NCBI GenBank assembly: GCA_050516505.1
Contig: CP191518.1
Location: 3,906,001 to 3,970,000 of the forward strand
Length of the DNA stretch: 64,000 bases
Source of the DNA: Scandinavium ludwigii_A
Lineage (GTDB): Bacteria > Pseudomonadota > Gammaproteobacteria > Enterobacterales > Enterobacteriaceae
Direction of reading: 5' to 3'
Program-made: the position numbers and the translations under genes
In this document: in pieces, positions 51,494 to 60,666 of the stretch
How the letters are laid out: every line of letters starts with the position of its first letter
How positions within the stretch are numbered: position 1 is the stretch's first letter
The notes under the pieces: model-generated
Seen by the model: the letters and a program-made list of their open reading frames with translations, nothing else
The model's database searches: none
What the model was told of the DNA's origin: nothing

Positions 51494-51544
51494 ATCTTCT
51501 CCGTACGTTTTGCGCTGCAAAAAAGCGATCAGATCAGTATACCG

Positions 51545-52867
51545 CTATTGTGTGATTCGACGATAGACCGTTGGGGTTTCTTTCGGCGCGCTATCGTCCA
51601 GTTTAATTGCCGCTTTCACGGCTTTTGCCGCGTCTTGCCAGCTTGCTTCATCTTTCGCATGGATAACGGCCAGTGGACGCTGACCGTCTACGCTGTCGCC
51701 CAGGCGCGTCATATCGGTAAAGCCGACGCTGTAATCGAGTGCGTCAGAGGCCTGACGACGACCGCCGCCCATTGAAACGACCGCCATTCCCAGCGCCCGA
51801 GTGTCCATCGCAGACACGTAACCTTCGGTATCAGCGTAAACCGCTTTGCTGAGCATCGCTGTTGGCAGGTATTTTGCGTAGTTTTCGACGAAATCGGTCG
51901 GGCCTTTCTGTGCGGCCACCATACGGCCAAAGATTTCCGCCGCTTTACCGTTATCCAGCACCGCTTGCAGTTTCGTGCGGGCTTCGGCTTCGTCTTTCGC
52001 CAGACGACCAGAAATCAGCATTTCCACGCATAGCGCCATGGTCACCTCGAACAGACGCGGATTGCGGTATTCGCCGGTGAGGAATTGCACGGCCTCACGC
52101 ACTTCAACCGCATTCCCCGCGCTGGATGCCAGCACCTGGTTCATGTCAGTCAACAGTGCGGTGGTACGCACGCCAGCCCCGTTGGACACGCCAACGATGG
52201 CTTCAGCCAGCGACGCAGACAGTTCGTACGTTGGCATAAATGCGCCGCTACCGACTTTGACATCCATCACCAGCGCATCCAGCCCTTCGGCCAGTTTTTT
52301 AGCCAGAATGGACGCGGTGATCAGCGGGATGGAATCCACCGTCGCGGTGATGTCGCGGGTCGCATAAAAACGTTTATCCGCTGGCGCGAGAGAACTGGTC
52401 TGCCCAATGATCGCCACGCCAACGTCTTTAATAATCTCGCGGAAACGGTTGTCGTCAGGGAAGATATCAAACCCCGGGATCGCTTCCAGTTTGTCGAGCG
52501 TGCCACCTGTATGTCCCAGGCCGCGCCCGGAGATCATCGGCACGTAGCCGCCACAGGCCGCTACCATCGGGCCAAGCATCAACGACGTCACATCGCCCAC
52601 GCCGCCGGTGGAATGTTTATCCACAATCGGCCCGTTTAAATTCAGGCTTTTCCAGTCAAGTACGGTTCCGGAATCCCGCATCGCCATGGTCAGCGAGACG
52701 CGCTCTGGCATCGACATGTCGTGGAAGAAAATGGTCATCGCCAGAGCGGCAATCTGCCCTTCCGACACGGTGTTATCACGAATGCCATTGATAAAGAAAC
52801 GAATCTCTTCATCACTCAGCGTGTGACCATCGCGTTTTTTACGAATAATTTCTTGTGCGAGAAACAC
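51545..52867 (-). CDS. deoA: Thymidine phosphorylase DeoA
   Basis: Phosphorolysis of thymidine and deoxyuridine. I place the start at GTG (52867), giving MFLAQEIIRKKRDGHTLSD and 440 residues, the E. coli size (E. coli uses TTG here). A GGGGGG Shine-Dalgarno lies just before it; the ORF's ATG four codons earlier would leave no such site. Substrate motifs are VDKHSTGGVGD (phosphate loop) and the LMLGPMVAACGG region. Second gene of deoCABD. Confidence 0.96.
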   Translation of the reverse strand: MFLAQEIIRKKRDGHTLSDEEIRFFINGIRDNTVSEGQIAALAMTIFFHDMSMPERVSLTMAMRDSGTVLDWKSLNLNGPIVDKHSTGGVGDVTSLMLGPMVAACGGYVPMISGRGLGHTGGTLDKLEAIPGFDIFPDDNRFREIIKDVGVAIIGQTSSLAPADKRFYATRDITATVDSIPLITASILAKKLAEGLDALVMDVKVGSGAFMPTYELSASLAEAIVGVSNGAGVRTTALLTDMNQVLASSAGNAVEVREAVQFLTGEYRNPRLFEVTMALCVEMLISGRLAKDEAEARTKLQAVLDNGKAAEIFGRMVAAQKGPTDFVENYAKYLPTAMLSKAVYADTEGYVSAMDTRALGMAVVSMGGGRRQASDALDYSVGFTDMTRLGDSVDGQRPLAVIHAKDEASWQDAAKAVKAAIKLDDSAPKETPTVYRRITQ

Positions 52868-52898
52868 GGTACCCCCCATGAGGAATCGGGTGAATTGT

Positions 52899-52967
52899 GG
52901 CGGGTGGCGCGAGGCTTACCCGCCCTACGATCCAGTAGGCCGGATAAGCAAAGCGTCATCCGGCAAT
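52899..52967. repeat. BIME (paired REP elements) between deoC and deoA
   Basis: Two REP-type hairpins lie in tandem: GGCGGGT...TACCCGCC (about 52899-52924) and GTAGGCCGGATAAGC...GTCATCCGGC (about 52934-52964). They fill most of the 106-bp deoC-deoA spacer. Confidence 0.8.
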
Positions 52968-52973
52968 GTTTGA

Positions 52974-53753
52974 TTAGTAAGCGCTGGCGCTCTTACCGTC
53001 GCCATGACCCAGTGCTTTCAGCAGGCTCGCGAGCAGGCTGGATGCACCAAAGCGGTAATGACGCGCATCGGCCCAGTCGGCGCCGAACAGGTCATCAGCG
53101 ATCGCCAGGAAGGTCTGTGCATCTTCTGCAGTACGTACGCCGCCCGCAGGTTTGAAGCCGACGTTTTTTTCCACGCCCATATCACGAATCACTTCCATCA
53201 TGATGCGCGCGCTTTCTGGGGTCGCGTTGACCGGCACTTTACCGGTAGAGGTTTTGATGAAATCGGCACCGGCTTTGATAGCAATTTCAGACGCTTTACG
53301 GATCAGCACTTCTTCTTTCAGTTCACCGGTTTCGATGATCACTTTCAGCAAAACGTTCGCTGCCGCACAGGCATCTTTACAGGCTTTCACCAGGTCAAAG
53401 CCCACCTGCTCGTTACCGGCGATCAGCGCGCGGTACGGGAACACCACGTCAACTTCATCAGCGCCGTAAGCGATGGCTGCGCGGGTTTCTGCCAGCGCGA
53501 TGTCGATGTCATCGTTACCGTGTGGGAAGTTGGTAACGGTCGCGATACGCACGTCAGGCGTGCCCTGTGCATTTAGGGTTTTACGCGCAATAGGGATAAA
53601 GCGCGGATAAATGCAGATGGCCGCGGTATTGCCCACCGGGGTTTTCGCCTGATGGCACAGGGCGATAACTTTCGCGTCGGTGTCATCATCATTCAGGGTG
53701 GTCAGGTCCATCAGTTTTAACGCGCGCAGGCTGCTTGCAGTTAAATCGGTCAT
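52974..53753 (-). CDS. deoC: Deoxyribose-phosphate aldolase DeoC
   Basis: Splits deoxyribose 5-phosphate into acetaldehyde and glyceraldehyde 3-phosphate by Schiff-base chemistry. It has 259 residues. Catalytic residues at E. coli positions are all present: D102 (ADEVDVVFPY), K167 (DFIKTSTGK) and K201 (VGFKPAGGV). It is first gene of the deo operon. Its upstream region carries CRP sites and a DeoR operator, with a second DeoR operator inside yjjI. Confidence 0.98.
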   Translation of the reverse strand: MTDLTASSLRALKLMDLTTLNDDDTDAKVIALCHQAKTPVGNTAAICIYPRFIPIARKTLNAQGTPDVRIATVTNFPHGNDDIDIALAETRAAIAYGADEVDVVFPYRALIAGNEQVGFDLVKACKDACAAANVLLKVIIETGELKEEVLIRKASEIAIKAGADFIKTSTGKVPVNATPESARIMMEVIRDMGVEKNVGFKPAGGVRTAEDAQTFLAIADDLFGADWADARHYRFGASSLLASLLKALGHGDGKSASAY

Positions 53754-53787
53754 ATTATCTCCGGTGTGTAATTTTACCTTGCGGGTC

Positions 53788-53803
53788 TGTGACTATTTTA
53801 ACA
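53788..53803 (-). promoter_or_regulatory. deoP2 DeoR operator (proximal)
   Basis: On the minus strand TGTTAAAATAGTCACA, a partial match to the DeoR palindrome TGTTAGAATTCTAACA, containing the TAAAAT -10 of deoP2. It aligns with the known E. coli deoP2 layout. Confidence 0.7.
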
Positions 53804-53820
53804 CCGACCCAGCGTTTCAC

Positions 53821-53880
53821 TTCGATCCCCATCACAGTTAATGAAACGCAGATACAAATTTGCATCACTGTAATGAGACA
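53821..53880 (-). promoter_or_regulatory. CRP/CytR region of deoP2
   Basis: Minus-strand TGTGATGGGGATCGAA (53836-53821) and the further upstream CATTACAGTGATGCAAA box (about 53876-53860) correspond in sequence and order to the two CRP sites of E. coli deoP2, between which CytR binds. Confidence 0.7.
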
Positions 53881-53981
53881 TTAATCACTCTTTTAAGCGG
53901 CGGCGAGGGAATATGGATCAAAAGCCCCGCCGACGCTTTTCTCTACAATGCCCTCATCGCCATCGCGTCTGAGGAACTTGT

Positions 53982-55520
53982 ATGTCTGACTCTTTTGAGC
54001 AACGCTGCCAGAACATTGTGACCAGCAATACGTTGAGCCCCGAGCAAAAACGTCACTTCCTGGCACTCGAAGCAGAAAACGCTTTACCTTACCCAGAGCT
54101 ATCAACAGAAGCCCGGGCGGCGCTGGATGACAGAGTCATCTGCGACATGTTTGAAGGCCACGCGCCGTACAAACCGCGTTACGTTCTGCCTGACTACGCC
54201 CGCTTCCTGGCCAACGGTTCAGAGTGGCTTGAGCTGGAAGGCGCGAAGGATTTGGACGACGCGCTGTCGCTGCTCACCATTCTCTATCACCACGTGCCTT
54301 CGGTAACGTCGATGCCGGTTTACCTGGGGCATCTGGATACGATCCTTTCACCTTATGTTAAAATTCTAACACAAGACGAAATCGATATTCGAATAAAACG
54401 TTTCTGGCGTTACCTCGACAGAACCCTGCCGGATGCGTTTACCCATGTGAATATCGGCCCGGAAGATACCCCCGTCACGCGTGCCATTTTACGCGCCGAT
54501 GCTGAACTGAAGCAGGTTGCACCGAATCTGACGTTTATCTACGATCCGGAAATCACCCCGAATGATTTACTGCTGGAAGTGAGCAAAAACATTTGCGCGT
54601 GCAGTAAACCGCATATTTCTAACGGCCCGGTGAATGATAAAATTTTCACAAAAGGCCGTTACGGCGTGGTCAGCTGTTACAACTCGCTGCCGCTGGCAGG
54701 CGGAGGCAGCACGCTGGTGCGTCTCAACCTGAAGGAAATTGCGTTGCGAAGTGAGTCAGAAGCGGACTTCCTCAGCCGCGTTTTGCCCCACTACTGCCAA
54801 CAGCAAATCGATATCATTGATGCGCGCTGCGCGTTCCTCTACCAACAATCGCACTTCTTTGAGAATAGCTTCCTGGTCGCAGAAGGGTTGATTGACCCGC
54901 AGCGCTTTACGCCGATGTTCGGTATTTATGCCCTCGCCGAAGCCGTGAACGTGCTGTGTGAAAAAGCAGGCAGCCCGGCACGCTACGGCCAGGATGATGC
55001 GGCTAATCAGTTGGCCTGGCGCATCAGTGCGCAGCTGGCAGAATTTGTCGAAACGACGCCGGTGAAATACGGCTGGCAGCAGCGCGCGTTGCTCCACGCG
55101 CAGTCGGGAATCAGTTCCGACTGCGGCACCACGCCAGGGGCGCGCATTCCTTACGGCAGCGAACCGGACCCGGTGAGCCACCTGCTGACCGTCGCCCCAC
55201 ATCATGCTTTCTATCACGCCGGGATCAGCGACATTTTGACCCTCGATGAAACCATCAAGCGTAACCCGCAGGCGGTGATGCAGCTGTGTCTCGGAGCCTT
55301 TAACGCCGGAATGCGTGAGTTTTCCGCCAACGTCAGCGGCAATGACCTGGTGCGTGTCACCGGGTATATGGTGCGTCTCTCCGACCTGGAGAAATTCCGC
55401 GGGGAAGGTTCACGCACCAACACCACCTGGCTCGGTGAAGAAGCCGCCCGCAATACCCGTATTCTGGAACGACAGCCGAGAGTCATCAGCCATGAGCAGC
55501 AGATGCGCTTTAGTCAGTAA
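53982..55520 (+). CDS. yjjI: YjjI family glycyl-radical-like protein
   Basis: Protein of 512 residues (516 in E. coli) of the DUF3029/YjjI family. The C-terminal RVTGYMVRLSDL (Gly at residue 461) resembles the glycyl-radical loop RVxGY. A central Cys lies in VVSCYNSLPLAGGGS, where such enzymes carry their thiyl residue. The following gene encodes a radical-SAM activase, overlapping by 29 bp, which supports a glycyl-radical enzyme. The substrate is unknown; closeness to deo genes suggests a nucleoside or deoxysugar link, but that is only context. It is divergent from deoC. Confidence 0.9.
   Translation: MSDSFEQRCQNIVTSNTLSPEQKRHFLALEAENALPYPELSTEARAALDDRVICDMFEGHAPYKPRYVLPDYARFLANGSEWLELEGAKDLDDALSLLTILYHHVPSVTSMPVYLGHLDTILSPYVKILTQDEIDIRIKRFWRYLDRTLPDAFTHVNIGPEDTPVTRAILRADAELKQVAPNLTFIYDPEITPNDLLLEVSKNICACSKPHISNGPVNDKIFTKGRYGVVSCYNSLPLAGGGSTLVRLNLKEIALRSESEADFLSRVLPHYCQQQIDIIDARCAFLYQQSHFFENSFLVAEGLIDPQRFTPMFGIYALAEAVNVLCEKAGSPARYGQDDAANQLAWRISAQLAEFVETTPVKYGWQQRALLHAQSGISSDCGTTPGARIPYGSEPDPVSHLLTVAPHHAFYHAGISDILTLDETIKRNPQAVMQLCLGAFNAGMREFSANVSGNDLVRVTGYMVRLSDLEKFRGEGSRTNTTWLGEEAARNTRILERQPRVISHEQQMRFSQ
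54356..54371. promoter_or_regulatory. Distal DeoR operator (deoP1-type) inside yjjI
   Basis: TGTTAAAATTCTAACA differs from the E. coli DeoR operator (TGTTAGAATTCTAACA) at one base. It lies inside yjjI, about 570 bp from the proximal deo operator. This spacing is comparable to the ~600 bp deoO1-deoO2 arrangement of E. coli, where DeoR loops DNA between the sites. Confidence 0.82.
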
Positions 55521-56355
55521 TATTATTCCGTTCTCCTGCGTCGACGGCCCCGGCAGCCGTCTGACGTTGTTTTTACAGGGCTGCAACTTGCACTGCAAAA
55601 GCTGCCACAACCCGTGGACTATCGGGCGCTGCAACGACTGCGGAGACTGCGTGGCACCCTGCCCGCATCAGGCGCTGTCGATTCAGGACGGACGCGTTGT
55701 CTGGCAGGAAGCAAACTGCCAGCAGTGCGATACCTGCCTGAAAAGTTGCCCGCAGCAGGCCACGCCGATGGCACAAACGCTGTCGGTAGACGACGTACTC
55801 AAACACATCGCGCGCGCCGCGCCGTTTATCGAAGGGATAACCGTCAGCGGCGGCGAAGCAACCACCCAACTGCCGTTTATTATTGCGCTATTTACGCAGC
55901 TCAAAAACTCCCCCGCGCTGAAACACCTTACCTGTCTGGTCGACAGCAACGGCGAACTGGGAATAAGCGGTTGGGAAAAATTACACCCCGTTTGTGACGG
56001 CGTGATGGTGGATTTAAAAGCGTGGGATGAAAGCCGCCATCAGGCGCTGACCGAACGCAGTAACACGCGCATTAAAGCGAGCATTCGCTGGCTGGCGGAA
56101 CATCATTTACTGACGGAATTACGTCTGCTGGTCATTCCGGACAGAACGGATTATCTGCCGTGTATTGAGCCATTGAGTGAATTTATTCGTTCGTTGGGAG
56201 AGGTGCCGGTGCGGCTGAATGCCTTTCATGCGCACGGGGTATACGGCGAGGCGAAAACCTGGCGTAGCGCCTGCGCCGGGGACGTTGAGCCACTGGCGCA
56301 GGCGCTGCAGGACCGGGGAATACAGCACGTTATTCTCCCGGCGCTTTACTTATAA
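55492..56355 (+). CDS. yjjW: Radical-SAM glycyl-radical activating enzyme YjjW
   Basis: Predicted activase of 287 residues. The radical-SAM motif CxxxCxxC is C31, C35, C38. Two further ferredoxin-type clusters are present (C47/C50/C53/C57 and C76/C79/C82/C86), as in pyruvate formate-lyase activase relatives. The SAM-binding stretch ITVSGGEATTQ follows. The start at MSSRCALVSNIIPFSCVDG overlaps the yjjI 3' end by 29 bp in another frame; longer ORF versions are not conserved. It presumably installs the radical on YjjI. Confidence 0.93.
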   Translation: MSSRCALVSNIIPFSCVDGPGSRLTLFLQGCNLHCKSCHNPWTIGRCNDCGDCVAPCPHQALSIQDGRVVWQEANCQQCDTCLKSCPQQATPMAQTLSVDDVLKHIARAAPFIEGITVSGGEATTQLPFIIALFTQLKNSPALKHLTCLVDSNGELGISGWEKLHPVCDGVMVDLKAWDESRHQALTERSNTRIKASIRWLAEHHLLTELRLLVIPDRTDYLPCIEPLSEFIRSLGEVPVRLNAFHAHGVYGEAKTWRSACAGDVEPLAQALQDRGIQHVILPALYL

Positions 56356-56356
56356 A

Positions 56357-57634
56357 CTAGAGTGAAAGGAACACCCCGGCGATGGTGGCACTCATTAGGT
56401 TTGAGAGCGTACCCGCCACAACGGCTTTCAGGCCAAGCTGAGCGATATCATGGCGACGGCTTGGCGCCATGCTACCGAGACCGCCAATCAGGATCGCAAT
56501 CGACGACAGGTTGGCAAAACCGCACAAGGCAAAGGAGATGATGGCTTTGGTGTGGTCGGAAATCACCTGCAGGCCCGCCGCGGCAACGACCGCGTCATCC
56601 TTCAGATATTCACCGAAGTTCATGTAAGCCACGAATTCATTGATGATGAGCTTCTGACCAATGAACGATCCGGCCACGTTCGCCTCGCTCCATGGCACGC
56701 CAATCACCCACGCCAGCGGGGAGAATATCCAACCGAGGATCAACTGCATCGACAGCTGCGGATAGTCAAACCAGCCACCAATCCCGGAGAGAATACCGTT
56801 CAGTAGCGCAATCAGCGCCACGAAAGCCAGCAGCATTGCGCCGACGTTTAACGCCAACTGCATACCGGACGCGGCACCGGATGCGGCGGCGTCGAGCACG
56901 TTTGATGGCCTGTCGACGTCCGGCATTTGCGCTTCAAGATCCGGCGAATCGTTCGGCGTTTCAGTTTCTGGCAACATGATTTTGGCGAACAGCAGACCGC
57001 CCGGTGCTGCCATGAACGACGCGGCAATCAGATATTCCAGCGGCACGCCCATCTGTGCGTAGCCCGCGAGAACCGAACCGGCCACCGATGCCAGACCGCC
57101 ACACATTACCGCGAACAGCTCAGAGCGAGTCATGGTCGCAATGTAAGGGCGCACGACCAGTGGCGCTTCGGTCTGTCCAACGAAAATGTTTGCGGTGGCT
57201 GACAGCGATTCGGTACGGGAGGTTTTCAACAGCGCGCGTAGGCCACCGCCCAGAATGCGGATAACGAACTGCATGATGCCGAGGTAGTAAAGCACGGCAA
57301 TCAGCGACGAGAAGAAGACGATAACCGGCAGCACGCGCAGGGCAAACACAAAACCACCCCCACCAAAGACTTCGAACATTTTATCGGATACCAGGCCGCC
57401 AAACAGGAAGCCAATACCTTCGTTACCGTAGGCGATAACATTGGCCACGCCTTCAGACATCGCCAACAGCACTTTACGTCCGGCTGGGACATAAAGAATC
57501 AGCGCCCCGATGGCGATCTGAATTATCCACGCGCCGAGCACGGTACGCAGATTGATAGCACGACGGTTACTGGAGAGCAGCACGGCGATGGCGAGCAGCA
57601 CCACCATACCAATCAACCCCATGAGGATTTGCAT
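56357..57634 (-). CDS. Concentrative nucleoside transporter (NupC family)
   Basis: Inner-membrane Na+- or H+-coupled nucleoside carrier of 425 residues, nearest in pattern to E. coli NupX/PsuT and NupC. It shows TANIFVGQTEAPLVVRPYI (helix 4 motif), a Nucleos-transport core (GVPLEYLIAASFMAAPGGLLFA) and the C-terminal INEFVAYMNFGEYL...FALCGFANLSSIAI. It is convergent with yjjW, one base apart. It is not present at this spot in E. coli K-12 as I recall. Neighbouring deo genes suggest it feeds nucleosides to them. Confidence 0.9.
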   Translation of the reverse strand: MQILMGLIGMVVLLAIAVLLSSNRRAINLRTVLGAWIIQIAIGALILYVPAGRKVLLAMSEGVANVIAYGNEGIGFLFGGLVSDKMFEVFGGGGFVFALRVLPVIVFFSSLIAVLYYLGIMQFVIRILGGGLRALLKTSRTESLSATANIFVGQTEAPLVVRPYIATMTRSELFAVMCGGLASVAGSVLAGYAQMGVPLEYLIAASFMAAPGGLLFAKIMLPETETPNDSPDLEAQMPDVDRPSNVLDAAASGAASGMQLALNVGAMLLAFVALIALLNGILSGIGGWFDYPQLSMQLILGWIFSPLAWVIGVPWSEANVAGSFIGQKLIINEFVAYMNFGEYLKDDAVVAAAGLQVISDHTKAIISFALCGFANLSSIAILIGGLGSMAPSRRHDIAQLGLKAVVAGTLSNLMSATIAGVFLSL

Positions 57635-57721
57635 ACAGATTCCCTGTGTATTGAAAGTGAAAGGTTTAAAAAAGAGAAAAAACTAAGCAATCGCGCCGAT
57701 TATAACGATCCGGAACTATTC

Positions 57722-57738
57722 TGTGAGTCCGGGTCACA
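57722..57738. promoter_or_regulatory. Candidate CRP-like site before the nucleoside transporter
   Basis: TGTGAGTCCGGGTCACA has perfect TGTGA/TCACA arms but a 7-bp instead of 6-bp spacer. It lies about 90 bp upstream of the transporter start. CRP or CytR control would fit a nucleoside transporter, but the odd spacing lowers confidence. Confidence 0.4.
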
Positions 57739-57789
57739 CATTTCTGGCAATAATGTGAGCGCAATACTAAATAATGAGATCTGCGTCAC

Positions 57790-58584
57790 TCAACGCGACG
57801 TAAATAATAAGGCGGGGAATAATCTCTCTGTGTTATCAGCCAAGGAATTGGCAATTTCAACAGGGGATTCGGAACGCAGTTCGCACAGCGATTCAAACAC
57901 CTGCGCGGCCCGCTCAGGGCGATTGGCCTGCCCCTGAAAACCGTTCAGCGGCATATCGGGCGCATCGGTTTCCAGAACCAAAGCAGAAAGAGGAAGTTGC
58001 GCGATCGCGTCGCGGGTTTTGTTCGCACGCGGATACGTGATGGTGCCACCGACACCAATCTTATACCCAAGCTGAATGAATCGCTGCGCTTGTTGCAGGC
58101 TTCCGGCAAAACCGTGAACTACGCCGGTGCAGGGTAAATTGTGCCGTTTGAGGTGCATCGCCAGTTTGTCATGGGTACGGCGCGAATGGAGGATCACCGG
58201 CAGATCGTAGCGTTTGGCGAGCTTCAACTGCTCATCAAGCAGCGCCTGCTGTTTGTCGAACTGCGGATCGTCGCGATACAAATCAAGCCCAATCTCCCCC
58301 ACTGCCACCAGTTTTGGCGGCTTTCGGGCGAGCAGCGTCTCAAGCTGCGCCAGGCTCTCGTCAGTATGCTTTTCAATAACTATCGGATGCAGGCCGAGCG
58401 CGGCATACAGCGGCGCGTGCTCCGCCGTCAATGACAACACCCGCTCAAAGCGCGAGGCTTCCGTTGCCGGGATAACAATGTTGGTCACGCCCGCCTGTGC
58501 CGCGAGCATCAGACTGTGCTCGATGTCGTCCACGAAAGGTGGGAAATCGAAATGACAGTGGGTGTCGGTAAAACGAAAACTCAC
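57790..58584 (-). CDS. yjjV: TatD-family metal hydrolase YjjV
   Basis: Predicted metal-dependent deoxyribonuclease or hydrolase of 264 residues (259 in E. coli). Metal ligands are in DTHCHFD (H9, H11), GEIGLD, the central HSRRTHDK and the late ETDAPDMPL. The biological substrate of YjjV is unknown. Its start overlaps the yjjU stop by 4 bp, so the two are a translationally coupled pair. Confidence 0.94.
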   Translation of the reverse strand: MSFRFTDTHCHFDFPPFVDDIEHSLMLAAQAGVTNIVIPATEASRFERVLSLTAEHAPLYAALGLHPIVIEKHTDESLAQLETLLARKPPKLVAVGEIGLDLYRDDPQFDKQQALLDEQLKLAKRYDLPVILHSRRTHDKLAMHLKRHNLPCTGVVHGFAGSLQQAQRFIQLGYKIGVGGTITYPRANKTRDAIAQLPLSALVLETDAPDMPLNGFQGQANRPERAAQVFESLCELRSESPVEIANSLADNTERLFPALLFTSR

Positions 58585-59654
58585 GCCAGCCCCTCGTTAT
58601 CAAAATTGGCATCGTTAGCCTGCGGTGCATCGACCAGCGTCGCGCTGTGAAGGTCGTTGGCGGCTGCCGCAGGCGGAACCACCAACGGTGCAGGTGTTAC
58701 CATGCGAGTACGGAAACGGGATATCGGCGGCTGGTCGGCCAGCATTTTGCCCATCGTCGCCAGGAAATAGCGTCCACACTGGCGACCGACGTTATAGTCT
58801 TCCATCAGCGCAGGCAGTCGGCTACCGAGCGCCATGCTTTTCAGCGGCTTAGGCGGAAAAATCTCGAGGATCCGTACTTTTCCCGGCGGCGTTTCAATGT
58901 ACTGCTGAATGGCGTGATAGGTCTGCTCATGATGCTGGACCAGGTTCACAAACGGCTGCAGGCTGCTTTCGCCCAGCCAGCGTTCCATTCGTTTGAACCA
59001 CTGCGGGGTGTAATACATTTGCGACGGGACGGTGCGGATAACCACAATAGTTTTTCCGCCACGCTTCACCGCTTCCTGGACCGGAATAGCATCACTCACG
59101 CCGCCGTCCAGCCAGTTGATGCCGTCGAGCGTCACGCCTGGGCGATAAAAGCCCGGAATAGCGCTGGAGGCACGAATCTGATCCATCCACGTTTCGCGGG
59201 TAGGCGAAAAGTAGCCAGGCGAGTAGTCATCAGCTCGGGAGGCGCACATCAGAAACGATTTTCCGCTATCGAACTGACGCGCAGCGACGTCCATAGCCAG
59301 CGGCATTTTGCTCGCCGTCGCGTCGACCAGCCAGTCAAGATCGATAAGATTACCGCCGCGCACGAAGCGCATCGGATCGAAAAATTCGCGGGAGGTGGTG
59401 TAACGGGTGATCACTTTACGGGCGTAACCGGGCTGGTTACACACATAAGCGGAAAGATTTTGCGCGCCAGCGGACGTGCCTAAGAACAGATCAAACGGGT
59501 TGAATCGCGCACGCATGAATTCGTCCAACACCCCGGCGGTAAAAATGCCACGCTGTCCCCCGCCCTCACAAACCAGCGCGAGCTGTCCTGGACGAAAGGG
59601 TTTCACCGAAAGTGGCGCAATATTGCCAAGCGTTACCGGAATTCGCTGTCCCAC
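58581..59654 (-). CDS. yjjU: Patatin-like phospholipase YjjU
   Basis: Predicted serine lipid acyl hydrolase of 357 residues. The oxyanion loop GGGQRG is at 31-36, the nucleophile elbow GTSAG at 59-63 (S61) and the catalytic Asp in WLDGGVSDAIPV. There is no signal peptide, so it is probably cytoplasmic or membrane-associated. The physiological substrate is unknown. It is first of the yjjU-yjjV pair. Confidence 0.94.
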   Translation of the reverse strand: MGQRIPVTLGNIAPLSVKPFRPGQLALVCEGGGQRGIFTAGVLDEFMRARFNPFDLFLGTSAGAQNLSAYVCNQPGYARKVITRYTTSREFFDPMRFVRGGNLIDLDWLVDATASKMPLAMDVAARQFDSGKSFLMCASRADDYSPGYFSPTRETWMDQIRASSAIPGFYRPGVTLDGINWLDGGVSDAIPVQEAVKRGGKTIVVIRTVPSQMYYTPQWFKRMERWLGESSLQPFVNLVQHHEQTYHAIQQYIETPPGKVRILEIFPPKPLKSMALGSRLPALMEDYNVGRQCGRYFLATMGKMLADQPPISRFRTRMVTPAPLVVPPAAAANDLHSATLVDAPQANDANFDNEGLA

Positions 59655-59780
59655 ACTGCTTTCCCGTTTTTGATTGTTTTGTCACATCACCATAACGCAG
59701 ATAAGGATTCTCTTAAACAGATAAAGCCAGTCCGAAGACTGGCTTTTGTTAAGAAAATTTTACGTCTTCAGTCAACGTCG

Positions 59781-59942
59781 CTATGGACGTCGGCGTCCCA
59801 TGAACAGACTGACCAGGAACAGAATGATACCGACGATAAAGACGATTTTTGCTGCGCCCGCTGCCGTACCGGCTAAACCACCAAAACCCAGAGCGGCGGC
59901 GATTAACGCGATAACCAGAAATATAATGCCCCAACGAAACAT
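59781..59942 (-). CDS. ytjA: Small membrane protein YtjA (DUF1328)
   Basis: A 53-residue protein, MFRWGIIFLVIALIAAALGFGGLAG..., with two hydrophobic helices and a basic C-terminus (FMGRRRP). It matches E. coli YtjA nearly residue for residue. The ORF can be extended by 18 codons, but GGAG directly before the chosen ATG and the family's size support the short form. Function is unknown; DUF1328 proteins often occur near stress genes, as here beside osmY. Confidence 0.93.
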   Translation of the reverse strand: MFRWGIIFLVIALIAAALGFGGLAGTAAGAAKIVFIVGIILFLVSLFMGRRRP

Positions 59943-60054
59943 ACGATTCTCCTTTACCATAGTGAATGTCGACCGCTTTGATGAACGCTCAGGCACTCAA
60001 AACGACAGACTCATTTCCCCGACTATTTGCCGGGGAAGAATGTCTTAAACAGAT

Positions 60055-60666
60055 TTATTTAACTTTAAGGTCGTTCTTCACGCTTTTAACGCCATCAACC
60101 GCTTTGGTGATGCTCTCGGCACGTTCACTTTGCGCCTGGGAGTCAACCGTACCGGAAAGCTGCACCACACCGTCGGTGGTTTCTACTTTCACTTTTCGGG
60201 ACGGAACGATGTCGTCAGCCAGTAGTTTGGCTTTGATTTCACTGGTTGTTGCGGTATCGCCCGCATAACCCTGCATGCCTTCTTTTGAGCTGTCACGCAC
60301 GTGGAGTTTGTCGCTGACGGAGGAAACACCCTCTACGCCTTTCGCGACGGTAACCGCTTGCTCCGCCTGAGCCTGACTTTCAACGAAGCCGCTCAGCGTG
60401 ACCACTTTGTCGTCGGTTTTCACCGAGATGTCGGTGCTTTTAATCGAATCATGATCGACCAGCGCCGCTTTCACTTTTGCCGTGATGCTGCTGTCGTCCA
60501 TAAAGTTGCCGACTTTATTCATGGAGCTGTCGACTTTTTGCCCGGCGCTGTCAGCCGCGGATTGCGTTTTATCCATCGTTGTTTCTGCCAGTGCAGAACC
60601 GCTCATCATCGCAGTACCCAGCATAATCGCCAGCAGCGTTTTGGACATCTTTTGGCTTGTCATCAT
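60055..60666 (-). CDS. osmY: Periplasmic osmotic-stress protein OsmY
   Basis: Sigma-S-dependent periplasmic protein induced by salt and stationary phase, with chaperone-like activity reported in E. coli. It has 203 residues. A signal peptide of 27 residues ends SALA. Two BON domains follow (about 60-125 and 140-203; repeated VVTLSGFVESQAQAE and VVQLSGTVDSQAQSE). The extreme N-terminus after the signal differs from E. coli. AGGA lies six bases before the ATG. Confidence 0.96.
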   Translation of the reverse strand: MMTSQKMSKTLLAIMLGTAMMSGSALAETTMDKTQSAADSAGQKVDSSMNKVGNFMDDSSITAKVKAALVDHDSIKSTDISVKTDDKVVTLSGFVESQAQAEQAVTVAKGVEGVSSVSDKLHVRDSSKEGMQGYAGDTATTSEIKAKLLADDIVPSRKVKVETTDGVVQLSGTVDSQAQSERAESITKAVDGVKSVKNDLKVK

